From Siphonodentalium dalli (Eukaryota; Mollusca; Scaphopoda; Gadilida; Siphonodentaliidae), in NCBI GenBank assembly GCA_032622095.1, contig CP136069.1, positions 190,019,122 through 190,083,121 on the forward strand: a DNA stretch of 64,000 nt. The letters are read 5' to 3'. Positions within the stretch are counted from its first letter, which is position 1; the number at the start of each line of letters is the position of its first letter. Both the position numbers and the translations under genes were made by a program. Below are positions 1 to 10,903 of the stretch, piece after piece. The notes beneath the pieces were generated by a model. That model did not search any database, was not told the origin of the DNA, and saw nothing but the letters and a program-made list of their open reading frames with translations.

Positions 1-957
1 ATTGATACTTAATCGGGGTTCACAATTAGATAGCGATTGATATTAATCGGGGTTCACAATTAGATAGCGATTGATAATTAATCGGGGTTCACAATTATAT
101 AGCGATTGATACTTAATCGGGGTTCACAATTAGATAGCGATTGGTATTAATCGGGGTTCACAATTAGATAGCGATTGATACTTAATCGGGGGTTCACAAT
201 TAGATAGCGATTGATACTTAATCGAGGTTCACAATTAAATGGCGAAAGATACTTAATCTGGGTTCACAATTAGATAGCGATTGATACTTAATCGGGGTTC
301 ACAATTAGATAGCGATTGATACTTAATCGGGATTCACAATTAGATAGCGATTGATACTTAATCGGGGTTCACAATTATATAGCGATTGATATTAATCGGG
401 GGTTCACAATTAGATAGCGATTGATACTTAATCGGGGGTTCACAATTAGATAGCGATTGATACTTAATCGGGGTTCACAATTAGACAGCGAATGATACTT
501 AATCGGGGTTCACAATTAGATAGCGATTGATACTTAATCGGGGTTCACAATTAGATAGCGATTGATACTTAATCGGGGTTCACAATTAGATAGCGATTGA
601 TATTTAATCGGGGTTCACAATTATATAGCGATTGATATTAATCGGGGGTTCACAATTAGATAGCGATTGATACTTAATCGGGGTTCACAATTAGATAAAG
701 ATTGATACTGAATCGGGGTTCACAATTAGATAGCGATTGATACTTAATCGGGGTTCACAATTAGATAGCGATTGATACTTAATCGGGGTTCACAATTAGA
801 TAACGATTGATACTTAATCGGGGTTCACAATTAGATAGCGATTGATAATTAATCGGGGTTCACAATTAGATAGCGATTGATACTTAATCGGGGTTCACAA
901 TTAGATAGCGATTGATACTTAATCGTGTGTTCACAATTAGATAGCGATTGATATTAT
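1..957. repeat. 35-bp tandem array, 27 copies, cut by window edge
   Basis: A 35-bp unit (ATTGATACTTAATCGGGG followed by TTCACAATTAGATAGCG) is repeated head to tail from base 1. I count 27 occurrences of the TTCACAATT core. Units differ by single substitutions and 1-nt indels, for example GATACTT versus GATATT and four versus five G. The array starts at the window edge, so its real size is unknown. It is non-coding and has no spacers. The last unit decays near 957. Confidence 0.95.
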
Positions 958-1073
958 AAATCTCAATAACACGTTCCATGCTATTTATAGATTTGAGGAT
1001 TGTTAACGAAACGGAGATGTTTGACGAAGTGACTTCCATTCCTTATTCGAAAAAAAATTCTAATTAAACCAAA

Positions 1074-1350
1074 TAAAGGGTGTTGTATGGTGGCCACCAA
1101 GACACTCTTTCCACGCACCCCACCCCGATCCAAAATGCATGGCCGCCGTCTAGATGGGTTCAAATATAGAACACCCATGCAATTCCTCAACCCCTTGACC
1201 GATTTAGGTCAAACTAAGGGTGTTGTAGGGTGGCACCAAAGCCAATCTAAATATTCAGCCCACACCGGCCCACCCCGATCCAAAATGACCGCCATCCAGT
1301 GGGGTTCAAGTATGGTATTTTTCCATGCCATTTATCGACCAGAGGGGTTC
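1074..1350. repeat. Dispersed repeat, two diverged tandem copies
   Basis: Two copies of a roughly 130-bp unit each contain AAGGGTGTTGTA, GGTGGC, CCACCCCGATCCAAAATG and a GGGGTTCAA stretch. A third copy lies in inverse orientation at about 3625-3790. The short ORFs read here on both strands are by-products of the repeat. Confidence 0.7.
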
Positions 1351-3620
1351 TAATAGGGTACCATGCCAGTTATATAGGGCCCTTGACCATGTGGACAATT
1401 AAACAAATGGATCGGGGTGGAGTGAATATTTACATTGACCTGCATCAACACAATTTTAAACAAATAAGTCACATATAATAAACAGAACAACCTATATACA
1501 GTTTTTTCTTTGAACACTTGAAACATCGCATTCGTGCCTGGAAATTTTCACCAGCTCATGAAAATTCAATATTTCTTTCCAGAAACTCGTGGAGATATTT
1601 CGGTATTCAAACAAAAAACTATATACGGATTGATGCACGGACTCAGTATGGATGAAGGGGTCACTATCATCGCGAAAATACAAGCTGGTGTGTCATGAAG
1701 CCAAAAGATGCACGGTATCCTTACAATTAAATCGTTCGATGGTAGGCCCATATAAAATATCCTATAGTGGCAGTATACATCCCATTCCGATATTTCGTAA
1801 TGCGATGTGCTCAACCGCACTGATTATTCGTAAAGTAGGCACTCGACCGCACCAAATATTAAGCTGATGGGCCACCACTCCTCCATGCTAAATCCGTCCG
1901 AAATCACATAATCGTCCAGTGCGCATCGATAAATGCTTAGTTGCCCTCTCTGCAATGTTATACAAATTAGCGTGACGGCACTTAAAATGATAAGTATTTT
2001 CTTAAAAACCCAATTCATTCTTTCAAAATTGAATTGTGATTTTTCAATATGAACGTCTGTATCCGTGTGTGTTGAATTTGATTTGTATAGCGTACACGAA
2101 AGATTGAATTTTTTTTTCGACATTTTACCGTAACCTTCGGCGATAAAGTTTGTCTTTAGACCAGACATAGGACATTGCAATAGGCAAACCATAGTTTTCT
2201 GGTAAGTTTGTTATCTCCCGGACACGAAAATGCAAACATATACACGAAAATCTGAACAGGTCTACCGGTGGCACATGTGCAGAAGCAAAGCATGGCTAAT
2301 TTTAGGGGTAAGTAAAAATTCTCTGTTAAAGTTTTTTTTCTCAGCCGATTGTGATTCTGGATGGCATGTGGTTCAATTTCTGGGTGGGTGTGGAATTTAC
2401 ACCCTTGAGCAATTCCTAGAATCCAAGATGGCGTCAAACATGGCCGACGTGTTACAAAATATGAACTAAGTCATTTAATCCATTTTGTTGGAGACGCTAT
2501 ATTATATAATTTATACAAATGTATACATTATTGGGATGCTATTACATTGTACACCATTTTAAGGGAACAATTGGTTGTCCAATAGTAAGATGGTGACCTG
2601 AATTGGAAAATAGACACATTTTCACTCATATCTTCCATGTCCGTTTCTACTTTTTGAAACTGACGATATGTTTCCTATTATTCATCTCTTACGATTATTT
2701 GGGCAGTGAAAGTTTTTATTCATCTGTTTTCAGCTACTTCCAATACCTAATTTTTTTTTATAATTTAATATTAAATGAACATATCTGAAGGAATTAAGCC
2801 AGTGGAACTGTTACCGACAAAATGCAATCTCATTAGGGCCTGAAATAGTAATTATGGTTTATGATGGCAGTCAAAATGGCGGCAAATTTATAGAAAATTC
2901 TATGTTTCGTCCTCGTTCATTGATGTTGTGATTGATGCGTGGAGTTGACTAATCTGCAATAGAGACATTACACTTGTCATTGTCTTGACCTCAGTCCACT
3001 TCAATTCCTAAACAAATTTATATTGATATAACTTCGTGTTTCTAGGCATATTGCAATGTGAAACAAACCCGAACTGTGGGAGTTAAGCACATGCTATTAT
3101 TACCTATACAATTCAACCCCATTGTTGCTTAAATTTTGTTAGATGGTCAATATAATCAATCATGACAGTCAAAATGACGGCAGATGTATCAACAATGTTT
3201 GATTGTGATACACACTTGGATAAATTTTGTAAAAGCTAAACTATCGTGCAAAATGGCTGCCAATATCAGTATGTCGCCTTATAAGACTGAGACATCATTT
3301 ATGTTTATAACCAGTGAGGGAAATGTTGACACTTCTTCATAGAAGCAATGTAATTCGCGCCTCTGCTTAGGAATTAAATCATCATCAAATAGCTTAAATA
3401 TTACGGAAATAAAAAATAATTATGGTCAAAGTTCAACATAATTTGGCTGTGGGAATGTTATAGTATTAGTCGTGATATGGTCTATCGTCTGAAACAACCA
3501 AACGAATAATCAACAGACAATTAACACTTTCTGGTAACATTCTTGTTAATGCTAAATATTTCATAGAAAGCTGTACTGACTACCGAATAATGCTAGGTAG
3601 CTCTTGTGGGAAACCCTACA
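1351..3620. other. Intergenic stretch without a recognised gene
   Basis: There is no recognisable coding sequence, RNA gene or bounded element. Two adjacent minus-strand ORFs (2192-1824 and 1820-1566) include one plausible membrane segment, with a run of I/L/V residues after FKK, but they match no family I know and sit in different frames. From about 2860 to 3300 fragments such as CAAAATGGCGGC resemble worn copies of the CATGGC-type repeat family found elsewhere in the window. Confidence 0.5.
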
Positions 3621-3624
3621 CCAG

Positions 3625-3790
3625 TCTTTGTTCGACCTAATTCGGTAAAGGGCCGATAACTGGCATGGGTTCCCTATTTGAATTCCTCTGGACTGCGGCC
3701 ATGTTGGATAGGGGTGGGATGTGTGTGCGGAAATAGAGTCTTGTGGCCATCCTACAACACCCTTTATTTGAGTGAAATATTAAAATTTTC
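3625..3790. repeat. Inverse copy of the 1074-1350 repeat
   Basis: Read on the minus strand, this segment gives AAATAAAGGGTGTTGTAGG, a GGCCACAAGACTCT stretch, CCACCCCTATCCAACATGGC and a final region matching the copies at 1074-1350. It is a single diverged copy about 165 bp long. Confidence 0.65.
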
Positions 3791-4840
3791 CAAAAGGAAT
3801 AGAAGTTACATTCGTCGTATAATACGTCTGCAATGTATATATATCTGCACGCAGTTTCCTTTGAGGATTGCCGCCTCGATGAGGGACAAAGGGTGGTAGT
3901 CACGGTATGCTTTTAATAATCACACTATATATAGGCACATGTTGATTGAGTACTTATTACTGCTCTATTCGTTTATTTTTCACCTGTTTTGTCCCACACC
4001 GAGCTGACATCCTTAAAGTTATCGCAGAGCAGGGGGATGTCTGTGGATTCTGAGATGGTCTATACGTGGTCGTTTTGAGCGGCAAGTTGGCACTCGCCAT
4101 TCCATCATTTACAAAGTCACCGAACCGACACATAACCCACAGGCACCCCTTGCAGCAGAATTAATATTAATATAATTTAATATAATATTATATCGGTCAG
4201 TATTCATAGACCCGGTGAATGAGACGATTGACAGACTTGTTATGTATAATGTATCTGCCAGGCGTCTCATACAACTGGTCGGTGAAAAGAACATTTCTTT
4301 TAAAATAAACATATTTCACAATCATAAGATTACTTGTAAATGTAGTACTTACGATGATAAATTATATTATCCATATTGAAGATGGCATTATCAATGTATA
4401 ATATTAACATATCAGTTAACATTGATGTCATTACCATTATTTTTTAGTATTTTAAAATGGAGAATTTTTTTTTTAGTAACTATATTGTCTGCCTCGTGGC
4501 CGGTAGCATATCAGGGTACCACAATGGAATTAAGCATTCGAGTGCTTTTTGTGCCATCCCCGATATCTAGCCGTGCATGTACTCTACGATTTTTCTAAAT
4601 TTCAGCCATCATTCCATTGGTATTCACTTCGACTTCTTTACAGCCTCATATTTGCTTCAAAATTTGTGATTTCTTATATAGCCTAACAACTGAAATTATG
4701 TTAAAAACTCTTTTTTATTTACTTGTAATTCATTATATTTGTAACCTGTTAAAACAATATACATGTATGTCTTTATATAAAAAAAAAAAATCAATCAATC
4801 AATTGGTATACATCTTTTAGTGGCTCCACTGGCTCCACTG
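3791..4840. other. No gene; possible 3' tail of a retrotransposon
   Basis: Nothing is coding. 4490-4800 looks like the 3' untranslated tail of a retroposed sequence: non-repetitive text ending in an A-run followed by ATCAATCAATCAATT at 4780-4803, the type of microsatellite tail seen in some LINEs. No reverse transcriptase is present, so this call is weak. Confidence 0.3.
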
Positions 4841-5290
4841 GGAGTTGGATGGCCGAGTGGTTAGGGTGTTCGACTACCGGCCAGAGGTTTCGCTTGGACC
4901 CCGGAACAGGTGGGGACGTAAATGGCTGTCCCGTGTACAACCATGCATGCACGATAAAGAACCCTACTGTGGGCAACGATCCACGGGCTAATGGCAAAAT
5001 TTCCTGTCAAAATCCTCCCTTCGGGGCGTAGGTTGATAGACATTTCAGGTGATGGTGTAATAGAGTTATCTCTCTTTGGTTGTGGTGGTGGTAGTGGTGG
5101 TGGTGGTGGTGGTGGTGGTGGAACACACTCAGCTGCGGTATGTATATAGTATATATATACTGTAGGCGGTGATGTTGAAAAGGACATTTCAGATATTCAT
5201 GTGGTGCGGTGGTGGAATATATGGAATTACCTGGTTACTCATAAAGGAGGTTGCGCATATGTGGGCGTAAAGAAGAAGAAGTAAGTACAT
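4841..5290 (+). repeat. tRNA-derived SINE with internal (TGG)n tract
   Basis: The head reads like a tRNA gene. An A-box-like GGCCGAGTGGTTAGGGTG lies at about 4850-4867 and a worn B-box-like GGTTTCGCTTGGACCCC follows about 20 bp later. A tRNA-unrelated body with AAAGAACCCTACTGTGGG follows. A (TGG)n microsatellite occupies about 5078-5121. The element seems to end in a GTAAAGAAGAAGAAG tail at about 5268-5283. It is transcribed by Pol III if active, but the B box is not canonical, so this copy is probably dead. The SINE assignment rests on the order head-body-tail. Confidence 0.7.
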
Positions 5291-5775
5291 GTGCCATTAA
5301 GCGGGTAAGCGGATTTTGATGCGAGGCTTAAGGCGACGTCATCACGTGACACATCTTGAGACGCGATATTTTTAGACGCCGGAAATACCCAAACGAGTCA
5401 GCAACGAGGTCGTCAATGGCAAAATGCTGAAAACCAAATCTGCGGGTCGCCGACGTCCTTGACATTGAGTCAATGCACGCGAAATCACATCGACTTCCCG
5501 CGGATATTTTGATCCTCGAAATGTCACCCCCGACTAATACAGAAAGTAATGCTATTGCAAGTAGCTCCAACTAATATATACCAAAGATAATATAATGCTA
5601 TCACGAGTCGCTCCAACTAAAACAGAAGGTGATACTATTGCGAGTCAGCCATTTTGATAAAGAAGTTGGGCTAGCTCCCTACCCAATCAAACCAATGAAA
5701 CCAAGAGGTGACATGTCAATAGGAGTTAATGCTAAGTTATGGAGAAACCTATTTATTCACCAGGGGTGTTTTGTT

Positions 5776-7032
5776 CAGGGATGTGGCTAGATGGTCTCCG
5801 CTGGGGGGGGGGGGGGGTGTCCACCTTGGGAATTTCCAACTGCACCCCCCCCCCCCCCCTTGAGTCGGAATCACACCAACACAACTTTTTGCATAATTCC
5901 ATTTGCACCCCCCCCCCCCCCTTGTGTTGGAATCGCACCAACACAACTTTTTGCATAATTCCATTTGCACCCCCCCCCCCCCTTGTGTTGGAATCGCACC
6001 AACACAACTTTTTGCATAATTCCATTTGCACCCCCCCCCCCCTTGTACCTCATGCTCAGGCCTAATTTCCTATATAATCATAAGCCATGCTTCTACTAGT
6101 ATTTTCCCAGTATGAGAACATTAAGATATTTTAACCTGAAAATTGCCCCCCAAAAAAAAACAACTAGTGATGTAATTCCAGACAAATGTACACAGCTACC
6201 GACAACAGACCAGGGAACACCAGGCCGACCATGGTTGTTTGGCCCGGTGTGAGAAAATTTTGAAAACTATATACAAGAAAATCGCAAATCCTAGCATCTA
6301 GACTGGCCTCAACTGAAGCTTTCCTAGTGTTGGGAAATTTCAAACCTCATGCTCCCCCTCAGGTTGGAAAATTCTTCAACTGATGACCATTTATGTCTAC
6401 AAGTTTGATCAAATGTAGTAAAATATTGTTTTGCTAAACTAATTAACAGTTTTGTATTGGCCATGTGGATGGGGGCAATGACACACCGGGCCGACCATGG
6501 TTCGGCCTGGTGTGCGAAAATTTTGAAATCTGAACAAGAAAATCGCAAAATCCTAACATCTAGACTAGCCTCAAGCCTTCCTACTGTTGGAAATTTCAAA
6601 CCCTACACCCCCCACTTAGGTTGGAAAATTTCCAACTGATGACAATTCCAATGACAATGTTGACCAATTGTATGACAATATTGTTTTCTTAAATTAACTA
6701 GAAGTTTTTGACTGGCCACGGGGGAGGGACCAGGACACAAGCTTTTCCAAGTGTTGGAAATTTCCAACCTGTCACCCCCCCTAAGGTTGGAAAATTTCCA
6801 ACTGATGTCCATTTCTGTCAAAAATTTTGACCAAAAATAGGAACATATGCAAATATTGGTCGAAAAACAATAAATTGTTTTATAATCAAACTACAAGAAC
6901 ATTTTCAACCTATTGTTGGTGTGAAATTTCGTTGTGGCAGGTATGAAATTTCCAACTATTGAAAATATAGCTCTCTGCTGGGGGGGTGAAACACCCCCCC
7001 CACACACCCCCGCCCCTCTAGCCACATCCCTG
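5776..7032. mobile_element. hAT-like element nested in the 5.3-kb transposon
   Basis: It starts CAGGGATGTGGCTAG and ends CTAGCCACATCCCTG, a perfect 15-bp inverted terminal repeat. An exact 8-bp duplication GTTTTGTT flanks it (5768-5775 and 7033-7040). No transposase is present. The interior contains the poly-C minisatellite and several GGTTGGAAATTTCCAAC palindromes. Related sequence appears at about 31195-31410 and 47935-48135. Confidence 0.9.
5843..6050. repeat. Minisatellite with 10-15-nt poly-C tracts
   Basis: Four starts of a 61-63-bp unit occur at about 5843, 5906, 5967 and 6029. Each is CAC followed by a C-run, then TTGTGTTGGAATC, GCACCAACACAAC and TTTTTGCATAATTCC. A G-run at about 5803-5817 lies just upstream, so C- and G-runs face each other and could pair or form quadruplexes. 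Apparent ORFs of 60-108 aa on both strands come only from the repeat. Confidence 0.9.
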
Positions 7033-7059
7033 GTTTTGTTACATATAACCATGAATTGC

Positions 7060-7192
7060 GCTTAAGCGTAATTAATTGCGCTTAATTGATTGCGCTTAAG
7101 CACAATTAATTATTAAATGTGAATTTAAGTGTAATTAATTGCGCTTAATTGATTGCGCTTAAGCACAATTAATTATTAAATGTGAATTTGGC
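7060..7192. repeat. CTTAAG palindrome repeat, left cluster
   Basis: Two tandem copies of a roughly 65-bp unit carry GCGCTTAAGC, AATTAATT and TTATTAAATGTGAATTT. They belong to the same repeat system as the larger cluster at 8960-9765 in the same element. Confidence 0.8.
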
Positions 7193-8089
7193 CTCCCATA
7201 TATCCAGACTTCGATATTTATGGATTTTATTTCCCCCACCCCCCAGCCTGATTCAGACACAAAAGTGAATTGTTCTCGCCGTTTCAGGACTATATAAGGC
7301 ACCAAAAAACCCTGTGTTTAGGGTTTCCCCTACAATACTGAGAAAAAGGTGCCTACCCACAACTTTTTATTGGATGTAGACACAGATAAAAAAAAAATTC
7401 AGTGGAAAGGACATCGAAAGGTATCTTACCCATTTTCAAACCTCTCCTATAAAATTGGAAGTTTAATTAGTCTCTATGCTCTGAATAATTCAAGAAAACA
7501 ATATCGAGTATTGAACCTGTCAATTAATCTGAATGGTGAAGCTTTCTATAGTGAATTGCCAATGATCCAATTGAATTCAAAACAATTCCTACCTACCTAC
7601 CCAGGGGGGTCTGCAAATTTTTTCCGAACACTCGGCGGGGGGTGGGTGGGTGGGTGGTTCAGCAGCCCGGCTTACACATTTTTTTCCTGGCCCTGTAAAT
7701 ATTTTCCAAGAGTCATTTTTCTTCAAAATAATGGGCGAAAGGTTTTAAGAATGCTTCTATTATGTATTAGGTATGCACTTAACTCTTGGTATGGGGGGGG
7801 GAGGGGTTAAGTTCACCATCAGTTAATAATGCGGGATAACACCAATGGGTAATAAAAAAGATCAGTTTGCTAAATGTTTTCATCACTGCACATTAACATG
7901 GAAAGGCCTCAGATTTAAATAGTCCCATTAAAAATCATTTATTCAACCTGATATAAATGAAAAACATAACACAATAATAGATTCTTCAAATAAATATAAA
8001 CTCTCTTCACTGAAACTCTTTAAATAAAAAATAGACTATTAAAAAAAACCATAATAAAATAAAACACAAAGTGTTAAAACAAACTTCGA

Positions 8090-8625
8090 CCGATTTCAAT
8101 GATATTCGGTATATGGGTCTAGGATCACCTCTAGATGGGAGCTGTAACTTGAATGATTTTTGATGAAAAATATGGCCACTGGCAGCCATCATGGATATTA
8201 CTCTTTGCATCACTAAATCCTTTAGCACACACAAACAGAGCTTATCCCTCATCCGACCATCACCAAACTTTATGTGAATCCTTGGTGTGACCCTCTCGAT
8301 GGGCTGCCTACCATTTTTTTCCCGAATTATGTAAAAACAAACATGGCTGCCCCGCAGCGCATCTTGGATTTTACTCTTTGTATAACTAAATCCTTTAGCA
8401 CATCTTACAGGTCACATTTCTCATCCAGTCGTCACCAAACTTCATATGTATCTTCGGGGGTGACCTCAAGACTGAAAGGGAGCCTCCCCTTTTTTCCCCT
8501 AAATTTGTTCAAAACCAAACATGGCCACCGGCAGCCATCTTGGATTTCAAATGTGAATCCATCAGCACAACCTACAGCTCACATTTATAGGAGAATTGCT
8601 TTGAAACTTTACAGCCATAAGTAGG
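8090..8625. repeat. CATGGC-type dispersed repeat, three units
   Basis: Three successive degenerate units of about 150 bp run through 'CATGG(C)(C/T)GCC...GCAGCCATCTTGGATTT', 'ACTCTTTGCAT(GA)ACTAAATCCTTT', 'CACCAAACTTCATATG' and 'GACC...GATGGG'. The same unit recurs at 25480-26660, 35460-35830 and 46150-47900. ORFs within are repeat-derived. Confidence 0.85.
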
Positions 8626-8959
8626 AATGCTTCTACAATCATGATACGAAACATAGATCAGATAAGATCAGGCCAACTAAGTAAAATAGTCATTTGAAAG
8701 CAGTTTGAAGGGGGTGGGTCCCGATCCCAGAATCAGAAAAAATATAAAATTAGGGGGTGATGGGTACCCAGCTGGGCGGAAAAAGAAATAGTAAAAGCGC
8801 CTAGTGTCCGGAATTTTTTCCTGACCCCCCTCCCCCCCCCACCCACCCTGACCTGCCCTAATTATTTTAGATCATGTAACCCTAAACATAGGTATATATT
8901 GTTTGCCTAAAAATAATAAGCAGAAATGTCTTGGTATGTATGGGAAGGCCCCTTTTCAC

Positions 8960-9765
8960 ATTTATTATTTATTTGCGCTTAGGTGCAAATATTTGCGCTT
9001 AAGCAGATAAATCATTTGCGCTTAAGCGTAAATCATTTTCGCTTAAGGCGCAAATAGGTGTCTATCAATAGAAATACCTAACACTACTTTAATTCCCTCT
9101 GATTGTCATAAAAGGTATCTAGGGGTTACTGGGGATTGCTTCCCTCATATGCGTGGGCCTATATAGACTTGAGTGATGTGTTTAGGCCTGTGCCCATTTA
9201 AAATTAATTCAGCGGGGGATCAATGCATATTAATTTTATTTTCGCTTAAGAGCAAATATATGATCTATTTGCGCTTAAGTGCAAACGATTTATGCTTAAG
9301 CGCAAATGTTGCGTATAAGCGCAAATGATAGAGGTTAATTATTTGCACTTAAGCGCGAAATACTTTGCACTTAAGCGTAAATAAATAATAAATGTGAAAA
9401 AAGGCCTCCCATAGGTATGATGCTTTTGTCATTTGCCCGACTGCTGGGTGGGGGTATGTTGGTATGTGAGGCCAAATTTACATTTAATAATGAATTGCGC
9501 CTTAAGCAATACGGTGCAAATAATTACGCTTGAGCGCAAATAATTAAATCTTGAGCGCAAGTAATTACTCTTAAGCACAAATAAAAACTTACTCTTACTG
9601 CTCAAGCAAAAAATAATTATATGCTTAAGTGCAATTGATTATGTTTAAGCCTTAAGCGCATTTACTATGCTTAAGTGCAATCATTGCTCTTAAGTGCAAT
9701 TAATTGCACTTAAGGGTAATTATTTGCAAATTTAATAAGCTTAACTCGCAATTCATGGTTATATA
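8960..9765. repeat. Clustered CTTAAG palindromes (TTTGCGCTTAAGCGCAAA type)
   Basis: Some twenty or more variants of (A/T)TTGCGCTTAAGCGCAAAT are spaced irregularly at about 8970-9075, 9240-9390 and 9480-9760. Many are full palindromes centred on CTTAAG. Intervening sequence is AT-rich and non-coding. They lie inside the right half of the 5304-10638 element and match the smaller cluster at 7060-7192. Confidence 0.85.
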
Positions 9766-10646
9766 TAACTAAACACACCCTGGCTAGATAATAGGTTTAT
9801 CCATAACTCAACCTTAACATATTGACATATTCACCTCTTGTTTTTATTGACATGATCACTGTGTTGACTCAGTTAGTCAAGTGCATTAAATTTATGAGAA
9901 AAAAAAATGTGCAAACCCTCAAACTAATTGAAATACAATGTTTCTTAGCAGGAAAAAAGTCTGTTAACCAATTATAAACAACATACCTAAAAAATAAAAA
10001 AGGATCATGAACCAGGCGAAAATTTATCATTTTTGGTCAAATACTCAATTTATGGCCTTTTCAAGAATGTTTATAAAAAAACTCCACTTCATGAAATTCT
10101 GCTGTGTCAGTGTGGTCACTGGTGTGGTGAGCCATATGCATATATACTACAGTCTGACATCTTTAATTTTCATCATTTAAATATTAATCTCAAGCACAAA
10201 CTTGCATTTAGTTCATATGGTGTATGTAAATATAGCCAACGCTACATAAAGTTTTGTTTTGTCGATTTCAATATTTATACTTTGAATAATTTTGAACCAA
10301 CCCCCCGTCCTGTGTTAACTTACCTTCGGCAAGCTTCGCAAAATGTGGTCAAATTTCAACATCAATTATGCAAAAATTGCCCGAAATGACATCATGCTCG
10401 TTATCGGTGATGCGATATTTTGTTGACAATTGGGTACCCAAATCCAATTAGTTAAAAGATATGAGATATGCTCTTCTGTTCTTTAATTCTCCTGTTTCAA
10501 TCAATTATTTGCGTACTATTTGAACTTCGAAGCGACGGGCACTCGCTCATGACGTAAGGACTAAGTTAAAAATAGATGCAAGATCTATGCGTCACGTGAT
10601 CACGTCGCCTTAAGCCTCGCATCAAAATCCGCTTATCCATTAAGCG

Positions 10647-10853
10647 CTGTCGAATTTGCTGAGGCATTGTGGGATCGCGCACATGGTACTTCCTTTTTAT
10701 TTTCACCATTGAAAAAACAGGCAAGGCATTTTTCCTTGGTCTATTATAAACATTGTTTCTACAACAACAACATTGTTTCTGCTTTAAAACTATCAACTAT
10801 GTTGCTCTAATTGAAACATTCATTACATTTCAGGCTTCTAATAGCAAACAATC
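10647..10853 (+). promoter_or_regulatory. RPS21: RPS21 promoter, TOP start site and 5' UTR
   Basis: The sequence ACTTCCTTTTTATTTTC at 10688-10704 has the form of a terminal oligopyrimidine start; the first C (10689) is the inferred transcription start. Just upstream, GCATTGTGGGA (10663-10673) is the reverse complement of TCCCACAATGC, the ZNF143/Staf core, followed by GCGCGC-like bases. The UTR seems to be split. Exon 1 would be 10689-10720, ending AAAACAG before gcaagg, a GC-type donor. The acceptor is ttacatttcag at 10833, and ATG follows at 10854. The start site and GC-AG intron are inferred from sequence only. Confidence 0.6.
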
Positions 10854-10903
10854 ATGCAGAACGAAGGAGGAGAATTCGTAGACATGTATATCCCACGTAA
10901 ATG
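10854..10903 (+). CDS. RPS21: RPS21 coding exon 1
   Basis: It codes for MQNEGGEFVDMYIPRK plus two bases (TG) of a Cys codon. The donor is gtgagta. The ATG lies 20 bp after the 3' splice site of the proposed UTR intron and matches the conserved N terminus of eS21, which fixes the start. Confidence 0.97.

Larger units (their letters stand above)
5304..10638. mobile_element. 5.3-kb non-autonomous DNA transposon next to the RPS21 promoter
   Basis: The ends are inverted repeats of about 50 bp. The left end is GGTAAGCGGATTTTGATGCG, continuing through GAGGCTTAAGGCGACGT and ATCACGTGAC. The right end is its reverse complement with one 1-nt indel. An 8-bp direct duplication ATTAAGCG flanks it exactly (5296-5303 and 10639-10646). 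Inside, 5690-5775 plus 7041-7075 is again inverted relative to about 9735-9860, so much of the element is foldback. No transposase ORF is present. An 8-bp duplication is compatible with hAT, P, Merlin or some Mutator-like groups; the superfamily is not clear. It carries a nested hAT-like element (5776-7032), CTTAAG arrays and CATGGC-type repeats. Its right end lies about 50 bp upstream of the inferred RPS21 start site. Confidence 0.85.

Noticed and set aside
1-957. CRISPR-like direct repeats (also 38287-39505 and 41215-41513)
   Set aside because: Units are contiguous with no unique spacers, and the surroundings are eukaryotic; these are minisatellites.
1566-2192. Minus-strand ORF pair with one membrane-like segment, possibly a receptor fragment
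   Set aside because: The two are in different frames, have no family signature beyond a hydrophobic run, and no splice pair joins them convincingly.
4850-4905. Functional tRNA gene
   Set aside because: The B box is disrupted and no acceptor stem can be closed; the body that follows is SINE-like.
5749-6065. Proline- or glycine-rich proteins read on both strands at the poly-C repeat
   Set aside because: They arise from poly-C or poly-G runs in a transposon-borne minisatellite and shift frame with each run length.
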